Shown here: piece by piece, positions 9,408-18,322 of the stretch
Layout of the letters: every line of letters begins with the position of its first letter
How positions within the stretch are numbered: position 1 is the first letter of the stretch
NCBI RefSeq assembly: GCF_946404245.1
Contig: NZ_CAMJCX010000012.1
Coordinates: 1-42,127, forward strand
Reading direction: 5' to 3'
Origin: an uncultured Methanobrevibacter sp.
Lineage (GTDB): Archaea > Methanobacteriota > Methanobacteria > Methanobacteriales > Methanobacteriaceae
Length of the DNA: 42,127 nt
Notes under the pieces: generated by a model
Seen by the model: only the letters and a program-made list of their open reading frames with translations
The model's database searches: none
Told to the model about the DNA's origin: nothing
Made by a program: the position numbers and the translations under genes

Positions 9408-11900
9408 TTAATTTTTACTTTCTCTTTTTATTTCAGGAACATATCTCTTAAGCATTAATGAAAGAGATATGACTGTAACAGAACTTAAAGCCATTGCCAG
9501 ACCAGCTAATGCCGGTTCGAATGTTATTCCGAATGCAGGATATAAAACACCTGCTGCAATAGGAATCAATATTGAATTATAAGCAAAGGCCCAGAAGATG
9601 TTTTCCTTAATTCTTCTCATTACCTTTTTGGAAAACTGTACCGCTGCAACAACATTTTCCAAATCACCTTCCATGATAACGATATCACCACTTTCCATAG
9701 CAATATCAGTTCCATTACCCATAGCAACACCAATATCAGCTTGTGTTAATGCCGGAGCGTCATTGATACCGTCTCCAACAAACAATACTTTCTTGGTGTG
9801 ATTTGCCTGAGTTTCCTTGACTATTTCAAGTTTGTTTTCTGGCAATACTCCAGCACGGACATTATCAATTCCCACCTCATGGGCAACATTGAGTGCGGTA
9901 GATTCATTGTCCCCAGTCAGCATATAGGTTTTAACATCCATCTTATGCAATTCATCAATTGCTCTTTTAGAATTAGCCTTGATTTTATCGGATAAGCTTA
10001 AGATACCTTTAACGGACTTATCCTGCGCTAAAAAGATAATGGTTTTTGAAAGCTTTTCAAGTTCGTGATATTTATCAACCAACTCGCCTGAAACATCAAT
10101 ATCGTTAGCCTGCATCAGTGAAAGGTTTCCTGCAAAAACATCACTATCATTTAATTTTGCCTTAAGACCCTTACCGGTTACATTTTCAAATTCACTGGTG
10201 GAGTCCAAATCCAGATTCATCTCTTTTGATTTGTTTACAATAGCTTTTGCGATAGGGTGATTGGAGTTTTGCTCCACACTTGCTGCAAGTTTAATTAGCT
10301 CATCTTCAGAACAGCCAATAGGAATTATGTCGTCAACTTCAGGTTTTCCCTCAGTAATTGTTCCAGTCTTATCGAATGCGGCGACATCAATTTGGCCCGC
10401 ATTTTCCAAAGTGTCACCATTTTTGATTAGAATACCATATTCGGCAGCCCTTCCAACACCAACAGTTACAGCAGTCGGAGTGGCCAGACCCAATGCGCAT
10501 GGACATGCAACAACCAGTATTGAAATCAGGCATGTCAGTGAGAATAGCAATGTGGCACCCAATACCAAATACCATATCAGGAACACAACAATTGCAATTG
10601 TCAGAATTACCGGAATAAAGTAACTTACAATAGTATTTGCAAATTTTTGAACAGGAGGCCTTGAGGATTGTGCCTTTTCAACCAAACGGATGATGTTTGA
10701 CAGCACGGTCTCCTTACCGATTTTTTGAGCCTTGATATATAAAACCCCATCCTGATTTATGGTTCCGGCAAAGACTTCTTCACCATCCTTTTTGACTTTA
10801 GGAATCGGTTCCCCATTAATCATGGATTCATCCACATAAGACTCTCCGCCGACAACATCACCGTCTACAGGAATCTTATCTCCAGGTTTTACCAATAGCA
10901 AATCACCAATTACAATGTCAGCGATTGAAACCTCTTTTTGAGAAATGATTTCATTGTTTTCATCAAGCTCAATTGCAGTTGCAACAGTAGGCTGAAGACC
11001 AATCAGTTCACGGATTGAATCAGAGGTTCTTTTCTTAGCTCTTGCCTCCAGATACCTTCCAATCATTAAAAATGAAGGAAGCATGACGGCAGAGTCGTAA
11101 AACATGAAAGTGTGGTCTAAAACTATGCCAAATGTTCCAAAAATACTTGAAATGTAAGCAACTAGAATACCCATTGAATACATTACATCCATATTCAAAT
11201 TCTTATGCATCAATCCATTGATTCCTGCTTTTAAAATTGGCAGTGAAACATATAAAAACGGAGCGATACTTACAATGAGTGATAATAATCCCATTGATGA
11301 AATATGAATTCCGGTAGCTTCGTGAATACTGTGGGTGAAGCTCATCAAAGGATCCCATCCGCTGAACATTAAAATCATTAAAATAGCTGAAAATATCAAA
11401 CCTACAATGATTCTATTACGTTTTTCAGCCAAATCCTTTTGATAGATTGCTTCCTCATCTATTTCAGTTTGACCTTCAACACCCAGAAGTTCAAATCCTA
11501 AAGAAGTGATTACCTCTTCAATCTCATCCAAAGTAACTTTTGATGAATCATACCTGATTTTTGCGGTTTGAGATGTCAAATCCGCTTTAACATCAAAAAT
11601 TCCATCCAATCTTATTAAAAAATTCTCAACATTCATTGTACAGGAAGCACAATGCATTCCCTGAATTCTTATAGTCATTTCATCAGAGTGAAGATCAAAG
11701 CCCAAGTTTTTGACCAATCTTTCCATTTCTTCATAAGATATTTTTTTAGTATCAACAGTAATATGCAATTTATTTGCTGCAAGGTCTGCATCGACTTCCT
11801 CTACTCCCTCGATTTTTCCAAAGGTTTTATTAACGCTTAAAACACAGGAAGCGCAATGCATTCCTTCAATTGGCAAATCCATATGTTTATGTTTTACCAT
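9408..11900 (-). CDS. copA: Heavy-metal (copper-type) translocating P-type ATPase
   Basis: This 830-residue P1B-ATPase pumps a soft metal ion, most likely Cu(I), across the membrane using ATP. Two N-terminal HMA domains each carry GMHCASC (about residues 13-19 and 82-88). Eight transmembrane segments follow, with the transport-site motif ACPCALGLATP near residue 465, the phosphorylation loop DKTGTIT near 509, the nucleotide-site SNHPIAKAI, and GDGINDAPAL. The CPC motif and CASC domains point to copper or silver rather than zinc. GTGAT precedes ATG 11900. No copper chaperone or copper regulator is adjacent, and TATA-like stretches lie between 11920 and 11958. It appears to be monocistronic. 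Confidence 0.93.
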   Translation of the reverse strand: MVKHKHMDLPIEGMHCASCVLSVNKTFGKIEGVEEVDADLAANKLHITVDTKKISYEEMERLVKNLGFDLHSDEMTIRIQGMHCASCTMNVENFLIRLDGIFDVKADLTSQTAKIRYDSSKVTLDEIEEVITSLGFELLGVEGQTEIDEEAIYQKDLAEKRNRIIVGLIFSAILMILMFSGWDPLMSFTHSIHEATGIHISSMGLLSLIVSIAPFLYVSLPILKAGINGLMHKNLNMDVMYSMGILVAYISSIFGTFGIVLDHTFMFYDSAVMLPSFLMIGRYLEARAKKRTSDSIRELIGLQPTVATAIELDENNEIISQKEVSIADIVIGDLLLVKPGDKIPVDGDVVGGESYVDESMINGEPIPKVKKDGEEVFAGTINQDGVLYIKAQKIGKETVLSNIIRLVEKAQSSRPPVQKFANTIVSYFIPVILTIAIVVFLIWYLVLGATLLFSLTCLISILVVACPCALGLATPTAVTVGVGRAAEYGILIKNGDTLENAGQIDVAAFDKTGTITEGKPEVDDIIPIGCSEDELIKLAASVEQNSNHPIAKAIVNKSKEMNLDLDSTSEFENVTGKGLKAKLNDSDVFAGNLSLMQANDIDVSGELVDKYHELEKLSKTIIFLAQDKSVKGILSLSDKIKANSKRAIDELHKMDVKTYMLTGDNESTALNVAHEVGIDNVRAGVLPENKLEIVKETQANHTKKVLFVGDGINDAPALTQADIGVAMGNGTDIAMESGDIVIMEGDLENVVAAVQFSKKVMRRIKENIFWAFAYNSILIPIAAGVLYPAFGITFEPALAGLAMALSSVTVISLSLMLKRYVPEIKRESKN

Positions 11901-11996
11901 GATATCACGACCGTTTCTATTATATAAAACAATATATGAAATTCAAATATTATAAAAGTTTAGGCAATACTAAAATTATCTAACAAAATCATGAAT

Positions 11997-12028
11997 AAAA
12001 AAAGATTTTGAGAAACACAAGTGTCTCT
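11997..12028 (-). terminator. Terminator after the nitroreductase gene
   Basis: On the minus strand, immediately after the stop codon, AGAGACAC can pair with GTGTTTCT (one G-U pair, very short loop). It is followed by a run of seven T (complement of 11997-12003). The form is hairpin plus U-tract. In archaea the U-tract alone may be enough to end transcription. Confidence 0.5.
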
Positions 12029-12820
12029 CTACATATATTTAACTTTAATGTCCTTGTGAGGAACTGTTCTTTTAAAGGTCTTTTTAGGATAACCAATGAT
12101 AAAAGAAGAGTACATATGCTTGTTTTTATCAATTTGAGGGAAAAATTCCATCAATTTATCATGATCAATCTCATCTGCCTTTAGGATAAATAATGAGTAG
12201 AAACCGCCGAGTCCCAATGAATATGCAAGCAGTTCCATACGGGTGTTTGCAATTACAGCGCTTGTCTTATCTGTTGAAAATGTCAGTATCAGCTGTTGGC
12301 CCTGCCATAAAAGAGGATGGTATTTCCTTGTGGAACTATCCTTCAAATATTCTCCCAACTGCTTAATTCTGAAAAATTCTTCCTCTTCGACTTTGATGAT
12401 ATCATAGACATGTTTCATAAAGTCATTTAATCTTTTGTCAAGAACAACAAATTCAACATCCTGTTCGTTTTGAGCGGATGGAGAATAATATGCTCCTTCA
12501 AATATTTTATTGAAAGTATTTTTATCAACTTTTTTCTTTTTAAACCAACGAACGGAACGTCTTCTTTTTAAAAATTCCAATAAATCATCATAACTTAAAG
12601 GAGATTCCTTGGAATTATAATCTACAATTCTACTTTCACGGCCTTTGAATATCTTAAGTGTTATTGCGCCAGTTGGGCAAATCGCCATACAGTGACCGCA
12701 TTCAAAACAGTTGCTGCCTGTTTCATAGGCAACTTCATCGATTTCAATATTATCTCTAATGCATACAGACTTACATTGTCCGCAACCAATACATTTGTCG
12801 TCATAAATCATTAATTTCAT
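12029..12820 (-). CDS. Ferredoxin-nitroreductase fusion protein
   Basis: The N-terminus holds two 4Fe-4S clusters in a bacterial-ferredoxin pattern (CIGCGQCKSVC near residues 11-21 and CFECGHCMAICP near 38-49). An FMN-dependent nitroreductase domain follows (RRRSVRWFKKKKV, then SPSAQNEQ, the usual flavin-binding stretches). Such 250-270 residue fusions are common in anaerobes and methanogens, where they probably move electrons from ferredoxin to an unknown acceptor. Its ATG overlaps the amidohydrolase stop by 4 bases (ATGA), so it is the last gene of that cluster. The physiological substrate cannot be read from sequence. Confidence 0.9.
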   Translation of the reverse strand: MKLMIYDDKCIGCGQCKSVCIRDNIEIDEVAYETGSNCFECGHCMAICPTGAITLKIFKGRESRIVDYNSKESPLSYDDLLEFLKRRRSVRWFKKKKVDKNTFNKIFEGAYYSPSAQNEQDVEFVVLDKRLNDFMKHVYDIIKVEEEEFFRIKQLGEYLKDSSTRKYHPLLWQGQQLILTFSTDKTSAVIANTRMELLAYSLGLGGFYSLFILKADEIDHDKLMEFFPQIDKNKHMYSSFIIGYPKKTFKRTVPHKDIKVKYM

Positions 12821-14031
12821 TTTAAAACATCACCATCTTGTAAAACATGCAAAATGTTATCATTAACACTTAAAACAGAAACATCATCCAAAGGATTTGA
12901 ATTGACCAAAATCAAATCTGCGACATAATTCTCTTTTACCAATCCCAGATTATCATGGCCAAGATATTGAGCAGCATTAACAGTTCCACTAGCAATTGCT
13001 TCGTCAGGTGACATTCCAATGTCAGTTAAATGGATTAATTCCTCTAAATTATGTCCATGAGGAATAACCCCACTGTCAGTGCCCATTAAAATATTGACAC
13101 CCTCATCATAAGCAACGGATATGTTTTCTTTGTGAACTTTGACTATTTCTTTTAGTTTTTCTGTTTTTTCAAGTGCGTAGTTGTCCCATGCAGGAAAACC
13201 ATGCTCATACAAGAATTGATGTACTAATAGTGTTGGAACTAAACTAACTTTCTTTTCAACCATTCTTTGAGCAGTCTTCTTATCAATGAATGTACCATGT
13301 TCAATTGATGAAAATCCTGCATCAATACAGTTGTTCATACCTTTAAGACTATGGCAATGAGCAGAAACCTTCATGTCATTAGCACTGGCTTCTTTAACTA
13401 TTGTCTTAAGTTCCTTTTTATTGAACTGTGCAAATTCCGGAGAGGTGTTGGTTGTCAAAACTCCGCCACTGCACATAACTTTTATAAAATCGGCACCTGC
13501 CCTTTTAACTTCACGTGTCTTTTTCAATACCTCTTCAACCCCATCACATCTTCCTTTGGGAAAACCGGGATACATTATTTCCATGTCAAAACCGGACGGA
13601 AGCAACAAGTCAAAATGACCTCCAGTCATGACCAATGGAGTTATTGACAGGTAGATTTTAGGTGCCTTGAATAATTTTCTCTCTTGCGCCAATTTAAAGC
13701 TTAAATCGGCAGATCCACAATCCCTAATTGAAGTTACACCTGCATTGATTGTTTGAAGTGAGTGGGGAACAGCATTGTAAAAATGAAGCCCCAACGGATT
13801 TGCCATGTTTTCCTCTTTGTGAAAACCTTTTGCAAAAATGTGAGTGTGACAGTCAATAAAACCAGAAAGCAAATAGTTATCCTCACCGTCAATAACATTA
13901 ACGTTATCTTTAGTGTTAATTTTGGATGAAGATATTTCTTTTATCAAATTATCTTCAATCAATACATTCTGATGAGTTTTAACATCTTCAAACGGATTTA
14001 CTATATTGACATTTTCAATTAGAGTTTGCAT
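12817..14031 (-). CDS. Metal-dependent amidohydrolase (imidazolonepropionase/prolidase-like)
   Basis: This is a 404-residue amidohydrolase-superfamily protein. The metal-ligand motifs appear in order: CHTH near residue 62 in FIDCHTHIFAKG, a probable carboxylated Lys in ADFIKVMCSGGV, His in VSAHCHSLKG, His in SIEHGTFID, and Asp in MGTDSGVIPHG. The C-terminal LGLVKENYVADLILVNSNPLDD is the typical return of the beta-sandwich domain. The closest general class is the one annotated as imidazolonepropionase-like or Xaa-Pro dipeptidase-like hydrolases; the true substrate is unknown. GTGAT precedes ATG 14031, 7 bases after the AcnX small-subunit gene. Confidence 0.85.
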   Translation of the reverse strand: MQTLIENVNIVNPFEDVKTHQNVLIEDNLIKEISSSKINTKDNVNVIDGEDNYLLSGFIDCHTHIFAKGFHKEENMANPLGLHFYNAVPHSLQTINAGVTSIRDCGSADLSFKLAQERKLFKAPKIYLSITPLVMTGGHFDLLLPSGFDMEIMYPGFPKGRCDGVEEVLKKTREVKRAGADFIKVMCSGGVLTTNTSPEFAQFNKKELKTIVKEASANDMKVSAHCHSLKGMNNCIDAGFSSIEHGTFIDKKTAQRMVEKKVSLVPTLLVHQFLYEHGFPAWDNYALEKTEKLKEIVKVHKENISVAYDEGVNILMGTDSGVIPHGHNLEELIHLTDIGMSPDEAIASGTVNAAQYLGHDNLGLVKENYVADLILVNSNPLDDVSVLSVNDNILHVLQDGDVLK

Positions 14032-14038
14032 ATTATCA

Positions 14039-14428
14039 CTACAACAGTTCTATTGTTCCGTTATCCCCATCAACTTCAACCAAGGTTCCGTTAGTTAAAT
14101 CCTTAACATCACTTGGAGAGTCAACCATAGGAATATCAGACATGATAGCGCCAGTAGCAATGATAGGCTCAGCATTAAGGCATATGATTGCTTTTGGAGC
14201 AGTATTGTTTTTCATCATCTGGAAAATTACATAAGACCCGACAGTAGATCCTTTTCCTCCTGGAATAAACAATACCTTATCTTTAATTGATTGTCCTTTC
14301 AATTCATGATTAGGGTCAATGACTTGACCATTTTCAGGATTTACTCCGCCTAAAAAACTAATTGGCTCGGATGAGACAATAAGTTCCCCTTTTCCTTTTC
14401 CTTTTGCGATACTTCTACATTCAATCAT
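14039..14428 (-). CDS. AcnX small subunit (DUF126), phosphomevalonate dehydratase swivel subunit
   Basis: This 129-residue protein is the swivelling domain of aconitase X. Family hallmarks are [30 protein letters not shown] at the start, the glycine loop [15 protein letters not shown] and the [17 protein letters not shown] segment. In archaea the AcnX large and small subunits dehydrate 5-phosphomevalonate in the modified mevalonate route to isoprenoid lipids. The start ATG 14428 is set by GTGAT 4 bases upstream. The GTG at 14437 in that same site is rejected. The large subunit is not in this window, so the pair is split in this genome, or the large subunit lies elsewhere. Confidence 0.88.
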   Translation of the reverse strand: MIECRSIAKGKGKGELIVSSEPISFLGGVNPENGQVIDPNHELKGQSIKDKVLFIPGGKGSTVGSYVIFQMMKNNTAPKAIICLNAEPIIATGAIMSDIPMVDSPSDVKDLTNGTLVEVDGDNGTIELL

Positions 14429-14440
14429 AAAAATCACTGA

Positions 14441-15013
14441 TTATAATAATTTATCTTCAACACTTTCACCATTATTCAGAGCATTTGTGGACTGAATTAC
14501 ATCGACTAATGCCCAAATCCATATTACTAAGACCAATATGAATCCTATAAGTAATAAAATCAAAATAGCAGATACAACATAAGCTAATAAAAATATTGCA
14601 CCCTTACGGGACAGTCCTAAATAAAAATGGCCTAAACCAGGTATAATGATACTTAAAATGACTGATACAAGAACACTTTTCTCCTCTGTTGTTACGACTG
14701 AATCATATGCCCTTGACCTTACCTGGGTCTTGTTTTCCAAATCATATCCGCAATTTGGACAGAATTTATAGTTACCGTCAAGCTTAAATCCGCAACTGTG
14801 ACAGAATTTAGGACCATTACTTGAACTGGAAGGAATTTCCTCTTCAGTTTCCACTTCTTCAGCTACTACAGGAATTGTTTCAACAACTTCTGTTTCAACT
14901 GGTGTTGCGTCTTCAACTTCAACATTTTCACTTTTTTCAGGAAGAGCAGCTCCACAATTTTTACAGAAATTAGCATCTGGAACTTCTTTTCCACAATCCG
15001 GACAAACTACCAT
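14441..15013 (-). CDS. Double zinc-ribbon membrane protein
   Basis: The 190-residue protein has two zinc ribbons separated by a Glu/Val/Thr-rich acidic linker (about residues 30-65). The first is CPDCGKEVPDANFCKNCG near residues 4-21 and the second is CHSCGFKLDGNYKFCPNCG near 71-89. The C-terminal part has hydrophobic segments starting SVLVSVILSIIIPGLGHFYLG, like TM2-type domains, which often have a G-x-G-xx-YLG turn. The ATG at 15013 follows AGGTG. Its role is unknown; such proteins are frequent in methanogens. It lies 10 bases downstream of truD. Confidence 0.8.
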   Translation of the reverse strand: MVVCPDCGKEVPDANFCKNCGAALPEKSENVEVEDATPVETEVVETIPVVAEEVETEEEIPSSSSNGPKFCHSCGFKLDGNYKFCPNCGYDLENKTQVRSRAYDSVVTTEEKSVLVSVILSIIIPGLGHFYLGLSRKGAIFLLAYVVSAILILLLIGFILVLVIWIWALVDVIQSTNALNNGESVEDKLL

Positions 15014-15023
15014 ACTTTCACAC

Positions 15024-16280
15024 CTAAATAACATCTTTTTTCATTATTTCTCTTAAAACTGCAGTTGCATAAGAACCCTTATCTATTGAAAATTCGCATA
15101 AAAGACCATCATCGGTTGGAGTTGCCTTTGTGTCCCATACCTGGAAACGCATTTGGCGTCTAAGACCGTGACTTCCTAACCTAGGCATTTTTGGAACTTC
15201 AAAATCTTGTTTTGTGATATCATATTTCTTTAAAATATCCTCTTCCATCTCACCAACTTCACCGTCTGCAAACGGCACTTTTGTACCGAACAGCGGACAG
15301 GTTGGATTGGCCTTAAAGTTTGTGATTAATTCCTGATACTCTTCAACAGTTTTATCACGAACTATATTTTCTTCTGTATCAATAACTATGTCTCCTTCAA
15401 TATATTTATCTATACCCATAGAGACCCTATTGCTTACGGCTTCGTTGAATAAATAAGATTGATAAGCATGCACAAACATTCTCTGAAGTGGTTTTGGAAG
15501 TGCATGGAGCGCATTCATATAATATTTATCGGTCAAATCTCCTTTTTTAGAACCCCTAATCAATTCTTTTATCATCATTTTTTCATAGCGCATTCCTTTT
15601 CCCATAAGATTAAGAGATTCTTCCAGATTTCCGTCATCATAAGCCTGTCTTGCAAGTTGATTTTCCTCTGATTCATCATCCTGAGGATTTCCGATATAAG
15701 TGTCAACTGCCTTTTTTAGGTCATTTTCGACCAATGCCCTGCCGACCAAATGAGTTATTGTCCTTGGCTTTCCGAATCTTTGCCATCCGAAATAATTCGG
15801 AACACCAGTTATCTCAAGTTGGGCTAACACTTCGTTTGCAATGTCTGCACTTTCCTGAATGTCATCCAAATCCTTGACTAGAATTTTGAATTTATTTCCT
15901 TTAAGCTGACCCATCCTGAGCTTTTTGCGTCCACGGACCACTTTTAAAAAATCAGTTTTGTAAATATCAAGGTTTTCAACTTGCTTAAGCTGCTCCTCTG
16001 AGTCCATGTTTGCTATGCAGATCCATTGACGGGTAATTGCCTTTTTGTCCTTCATTCCTGCAAAACCCATTCTTTTTCTTGAAATGTGCAAGTCACGAGC
16101 AATGTCAAGTACAACATCCAATGTGGTTCTTCCCAGTTTTTCAATCCACACATAAACATTAGGACCTTCACCTTCTGGAATGACTTCAGGAATTTCTTCA
16201 ACATAAAAATCTTCATATTGGTTTCTGATAGTTCCACCAATACCCTTTTGAGATGTAACATAAGTATTAGCATTTAACAT
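15024..16280 (-). CDS. truD: tRNA pseudouridine(13) synthase TruD
   Basis: TruD isomerises uridine to pseudouridine at tRNA position 13 (archaeal and eukaryal relatives, Pus7-type, act more widely). The 418-residue protein contains GFAGMKDKKAITRQW with the catalytic Asp at residue 78, IPNYFGWQRFGKPR, and the archaeal insertion domain between. An open frame reaches 16394, but that extension runs through the tRNA gene. The ATG at 16280 is preceded by GTGAT at the right spacing and begins a normal TruD N-terminus. It lies 21 bases downstream of tRNA-Arg on the same strand. Confidence 0.93.
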   Translation of the reverse strand: MLNANTYVTSQKGIGGTIRNQYEDFYVEEIPEVIPEGEGPNVYVWIEKLGRTTLDVVLDIARDLHISRKRMGFAGMKDKKAITRQWICIANMDSEEQLKQVENLDIYKTDFLKVVRGRKKLRMGQLKGNKFKILVKDLDDIQESADIANEVLAQLEITGVPNYFGWQRFGKPRTITHLVGRALVENDLKKAVDTYIGNPQDDESEENQLARQAYDDGNLEESLNLMGKGMRYEKMMIKELIRGSKKGDLTDKYYMNALHALPKPLQRMFVHAYQSYLFNEAVSNRVSMGIDKYIEGDIVIDTEENIVRDKTVEEYQELITNFKANPTCPLFGTKVPFADGEVGEMEEDILKKYDITKQDFEVPKMPRLGSHGLRRQMRFQVWDTKATPTDDGLLCEFSIDKGSYATAVLREIMKKDVI

Positions 16281-16301
16281 AATAATCACGGAAAATAACA
16301 A

Positions 16302-16375
16302 TGCCCTGGCCGGGATTTGAACCCGGGGAATGGGATCCGCAGTCCCATGTGTTATCCAAACTACACCACCAGGGC
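16302..16375 (-). tRNA. tRNA-Arg (anticodon GCG)
   Basis: A complete cloverleaf can be drawn on the minus strand. The acceptor GCCCTGG pairs with CCAGGGC, the D arm is GTGT/ACAC, and the anticodon stem TGGGA/TCCCA has loop CTGCGGA. The T arm CCGGG/CCCGG has loop TTCAAAT, and the discriminator is A. The anticodon GCG reads CGC and CGU. The variable loop is 4 bases. CCA is not encoded and there is no intron. D-loop position 13 lies in the stem region that the TruD family modifies. Confidence 0.95.
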
Positions 16376-16393
16376 AAACAAAATAAGATAACA

Positions 16394-16406
16394 TTTTAAT
16401 ATATGC
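16394..16406 (-). promoter_or_regulatory. TATA box for tRNA-Arg
   Basis: On the minus strand CATATATTAAAA is centred near 16400, about 25 bases from the tRNA 5' end. This is the canonical archaeal TATA-to-start distance, so transcription probably begins at or very near the mature 5' end. truD, 21 bases beyond the tRNA, may be read from the same promoter. Confidence 0.6.
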
Positions 16407-16426
16407 TATTAATAGTATTTAAATTA

Positions 16427-16864
16427 TTACCATACATACAATGTATATGAATAATCTCCATAGGTCCGGGTTGCAACAGATACCTCTTTAACATTATTGC
16501 CATTGCCCTTATAAGCCAGTACCTTCCCTTTCAATTTGTTATTCTCACAAAACTTGTAATTAGTAAATTTAAAGCTGTCCAGTTTATTTTGACAGATTTC
16601 AGAAACCTCACCTATTGATTTTTTTGAATTCTTGTTTTCCTTTAAAATAGTTGAGATTTCACCCAAAAACGTTTGGTCTTCAAAATCTATTTTTCCAGCC
16701 AGAACCTCCATCGTATCCTGAGCTGAAGTCAAATCGTAGGCTTCATATGAATATTCTGGAGACGGAATTGAAATTACGGTATTTACAACTAAAACAGCTA
16801 CCAAAAGAATTGTGATTGCCAAAATGGCCTCGATTATGTATAAACTTCCGCTATTGTCTTTCAT
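16427..16864 (-). CDS. Pilin-like single-span protein, unknown function
   Basis: No firm family match is recognised. The 145-residue protein has a short polar start (MKDNSGSLYIIEA) running into one long hydrophobic helix (about residues 8-32) with a Glu just inside it. An exported-looking C-terminal domain with two cysteines follows. This layout is typical of class III/type IV pilin-like precursors and other archaeal surface proteins. No Shine-Dalgarno-like sequence precedes ATG 16864, so a leaderless or short-leader mRNA is possible. It stands alone between a terminator-like hairpin and the tRNA-Arg promoter. Confidence 0.7.
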   Translation of the reverse strand: MKDNSGSLYIIEAILAITILLVAVLVVNTVISIPSPEYSYEAYDLTSAQDTMEVLAGKIDFEDQTFLGEISTILKENKNSKKSIGEVSEICQNKLDSFKFTNYKFCENNKLKGKVLAYKGNGNNVKEVSVATRTYGDYSYTLYVW

Positions 16865-16880
16865 GAAGAAAGATTGTTAT

Positions 16881-16938
16881 CAAAAATAAATAAAAAATAG
16901 GTAAGTGCGACATTATGACAATGTGCATTGTCACACTT
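16881..16938 (-). terminator. Terminator after the AIR-synthase-related gene
   Basis: On the minus strand downstream of the stop at 16956, AAGTGTGACA (16938-16929) can pair with TGTCGCACTT (16912-16903; one mismatch). A nested perfect repeat TGACAATG/CATTGTCA sits inside, as an alternative fold. After it come T-runs (complement of 16881-16897). This would end the cfbD-hisH transcript before the pilin-like gene. Confidence 0.55.
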
Positions 16939-16955
16939 TAGAAATACTTAAAAGA

Positions 16956-18320
16956 TTAGTTTCCACGAATGTGTTCTATGACTTTTTCCTTTTTGGCAAT
17001 AGCTGCATCTGAAGCCTTTTGAACCTTTTCCTTCATTTGCTCAAAGTCTTCAGGTGTTGTTTCACCAACCAGTTTTTTGATTTTAGTGTATGCAGCTTCC
17101 CTGAACAAAGGAACAAGTTTCTCTTCTGTGGAATCTTCTTTTATTAAAATCGGTTCTCCTGAATTGTTAACCTCACCAATCTCAGAAATTGCAACATCAT
17201 ATTTGGCAACTGCCTTTTTGATGTCTCCTACAATTTCAGGAGGTGCAATTAACATCAATGAATCGGTTGAAACACCCAACGGATCAATATTCAATGTTTC
17301 AAGCATGTTCAGCACATTTGGAGCAACCATCTGTCTGATTTCCTTTTCATAGAACTCCAAACCAACACCGGTTGTGTTTGATATTTCATGCGCATCTCCC
17401 CTGAGACCTCCATTTGTCACATCAGTCATTGCATGAATGTCCTTTACAAGGTCCGCTTCAAACAGTGCATGTGATGCCTGAACAAAGTTAACGTTCATTG
17501 TATCCCATACAACATCAAAGAATCCATTGTAAAGTGCTGTTGTAGTTATTGTTCCTCCTCCGGAACCTTCTGTTAATAAAATTACATCCCCTTCAGTTGC
17601 ACCTTTTCTTGCAGTTGGCGGATAAGCTGATACTCCTACACTTCCGACCGCTGAGACAAATCTGTCACCTAAAACCATGTCCCCTCCGACACGTAAGGTA
17701 CTTCCGGCCACAATAGGCACATCAACAAGTTCTGAAACTGCAGCAACACCTGCTGTGAAGTCAAAAATCTTTGCAACATCACCGTCATCTGCAAGGTGGA
17801 CATCACTCAATATTGCAACAGGATCCGCTCCCATCACACAGACATCCCTCAGTGTTGCACGAGTTACATGAAAACCTCCTAAAAATGGATATTCACTTAA
17901 TCTTGAGTGTATTCCATCAACAGCAGTTGTAATATAAACTTCATCGTTGTTGACTGGTGCTTTTACAACACCTCCATCGTCCTGTTCTGACGGATTAACC
18001 AGTGATGCAGTGTTTGTAGATGATACGATTTCCGCTATTTTTCTGTGAACAAAAAAGTCGCCCGCTCCACGGGACCCTACGCCCATTTCACCCATAAGCA
18101 CATCAGCCTTATTAACACTAGCTATCTCTTTTAAAAACTCGTCATCACTTTCCTGCAATTTTAAAGTTGTTGAGACTTCATCAATTACTGCTTTTGCCAT
18201 TTCTACTGAGTTTTCTTCTGATATATTTTTGTATTCGCGTATTCTTACTGCTAAAATTTCTGCCAAATCATTATAGTCATAATCATCAATTCTAGCTCTT
18301 ACAAAGCCTTCAATATCCAT
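16956..18320 (-). CDS. AIR synthase-related (PurM/HypE/SelD-fold) protein, methanogen type
   Basis: The 454-residue protein has the two-domain PurM-like fold of HypE, SelD and ThiL. A glycine-rich N-terminal loop (MGEMGVGSRGAGDFFVHRKIAEI, about residues 76-98) would bind nucleotide. Acidic segments DDGGVVKAP and AVDGIHSRL and the MGADPVAILSDVHLADDGD stretch are the usual Mg-ATP-binding regions, and AMTDVTNGGLRGDAHEI matches the domain hinge. The family usually phosphorylates or dehydrates a carboxyl or carbamoyl group. The specific reaction is unknown. It starts 2 bases after hisH ends, with GGAGAT as binding site, in the cfbD operon. Confidence 0.82.
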   Translation of the reverse strand: MDIEGFVRARIDDYDYNDLAEILAVRIREYKNISEENSVEMAKAVIDEVSTTLKLQESDDEFLKEIASVNKADVLMGEMGVGSRGAGDFFVHRKIAEIVSSTNTASLVNPSEQDDGGVVKAPVNNDEVYITTAVDGIHSRLSEYPFLGGFHVTRATLRDVCVMGADPVAILSDVHLADDGDVAKIFDFTAGVAAVSELVDVPIVAGSTLRVGGDMVLGDRFVSAVGSVGVSAYPPTARKGATEGDVILLTEGSGGGTITTTALYNGFFDVVWDTMNVNFVQASHALFEADLVKDIHAMTDVTNGGLRGDAHEISNTTGVGLEFYEKEIRQMVAPNVLNMLETLNIDPLGVSTDSLMLIAPPEIVGDIKKAVAKYDVAISEIGEVNNSGEPILIKEDSTEEKLVPLFREAAYTKIKKLVGETTPEDFEQMKEKVQKASDAAIAKKEKVIEHIRGN

Positions 18321-18322
18321 AA

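Noticed and set aside
10261-10623. 120-codon open frame opposite copA
   Set aside because: It is antisense to the CPC and DKTG core of the P-ATPase and shows no domain; treated as a shadow.
16281-16394. N-terminal extension of the truD frame
   Set aside because: It reads through the tRNA-Arg gene; the ATG at 16280 has a proper ribosome binding site and family N-terminus.
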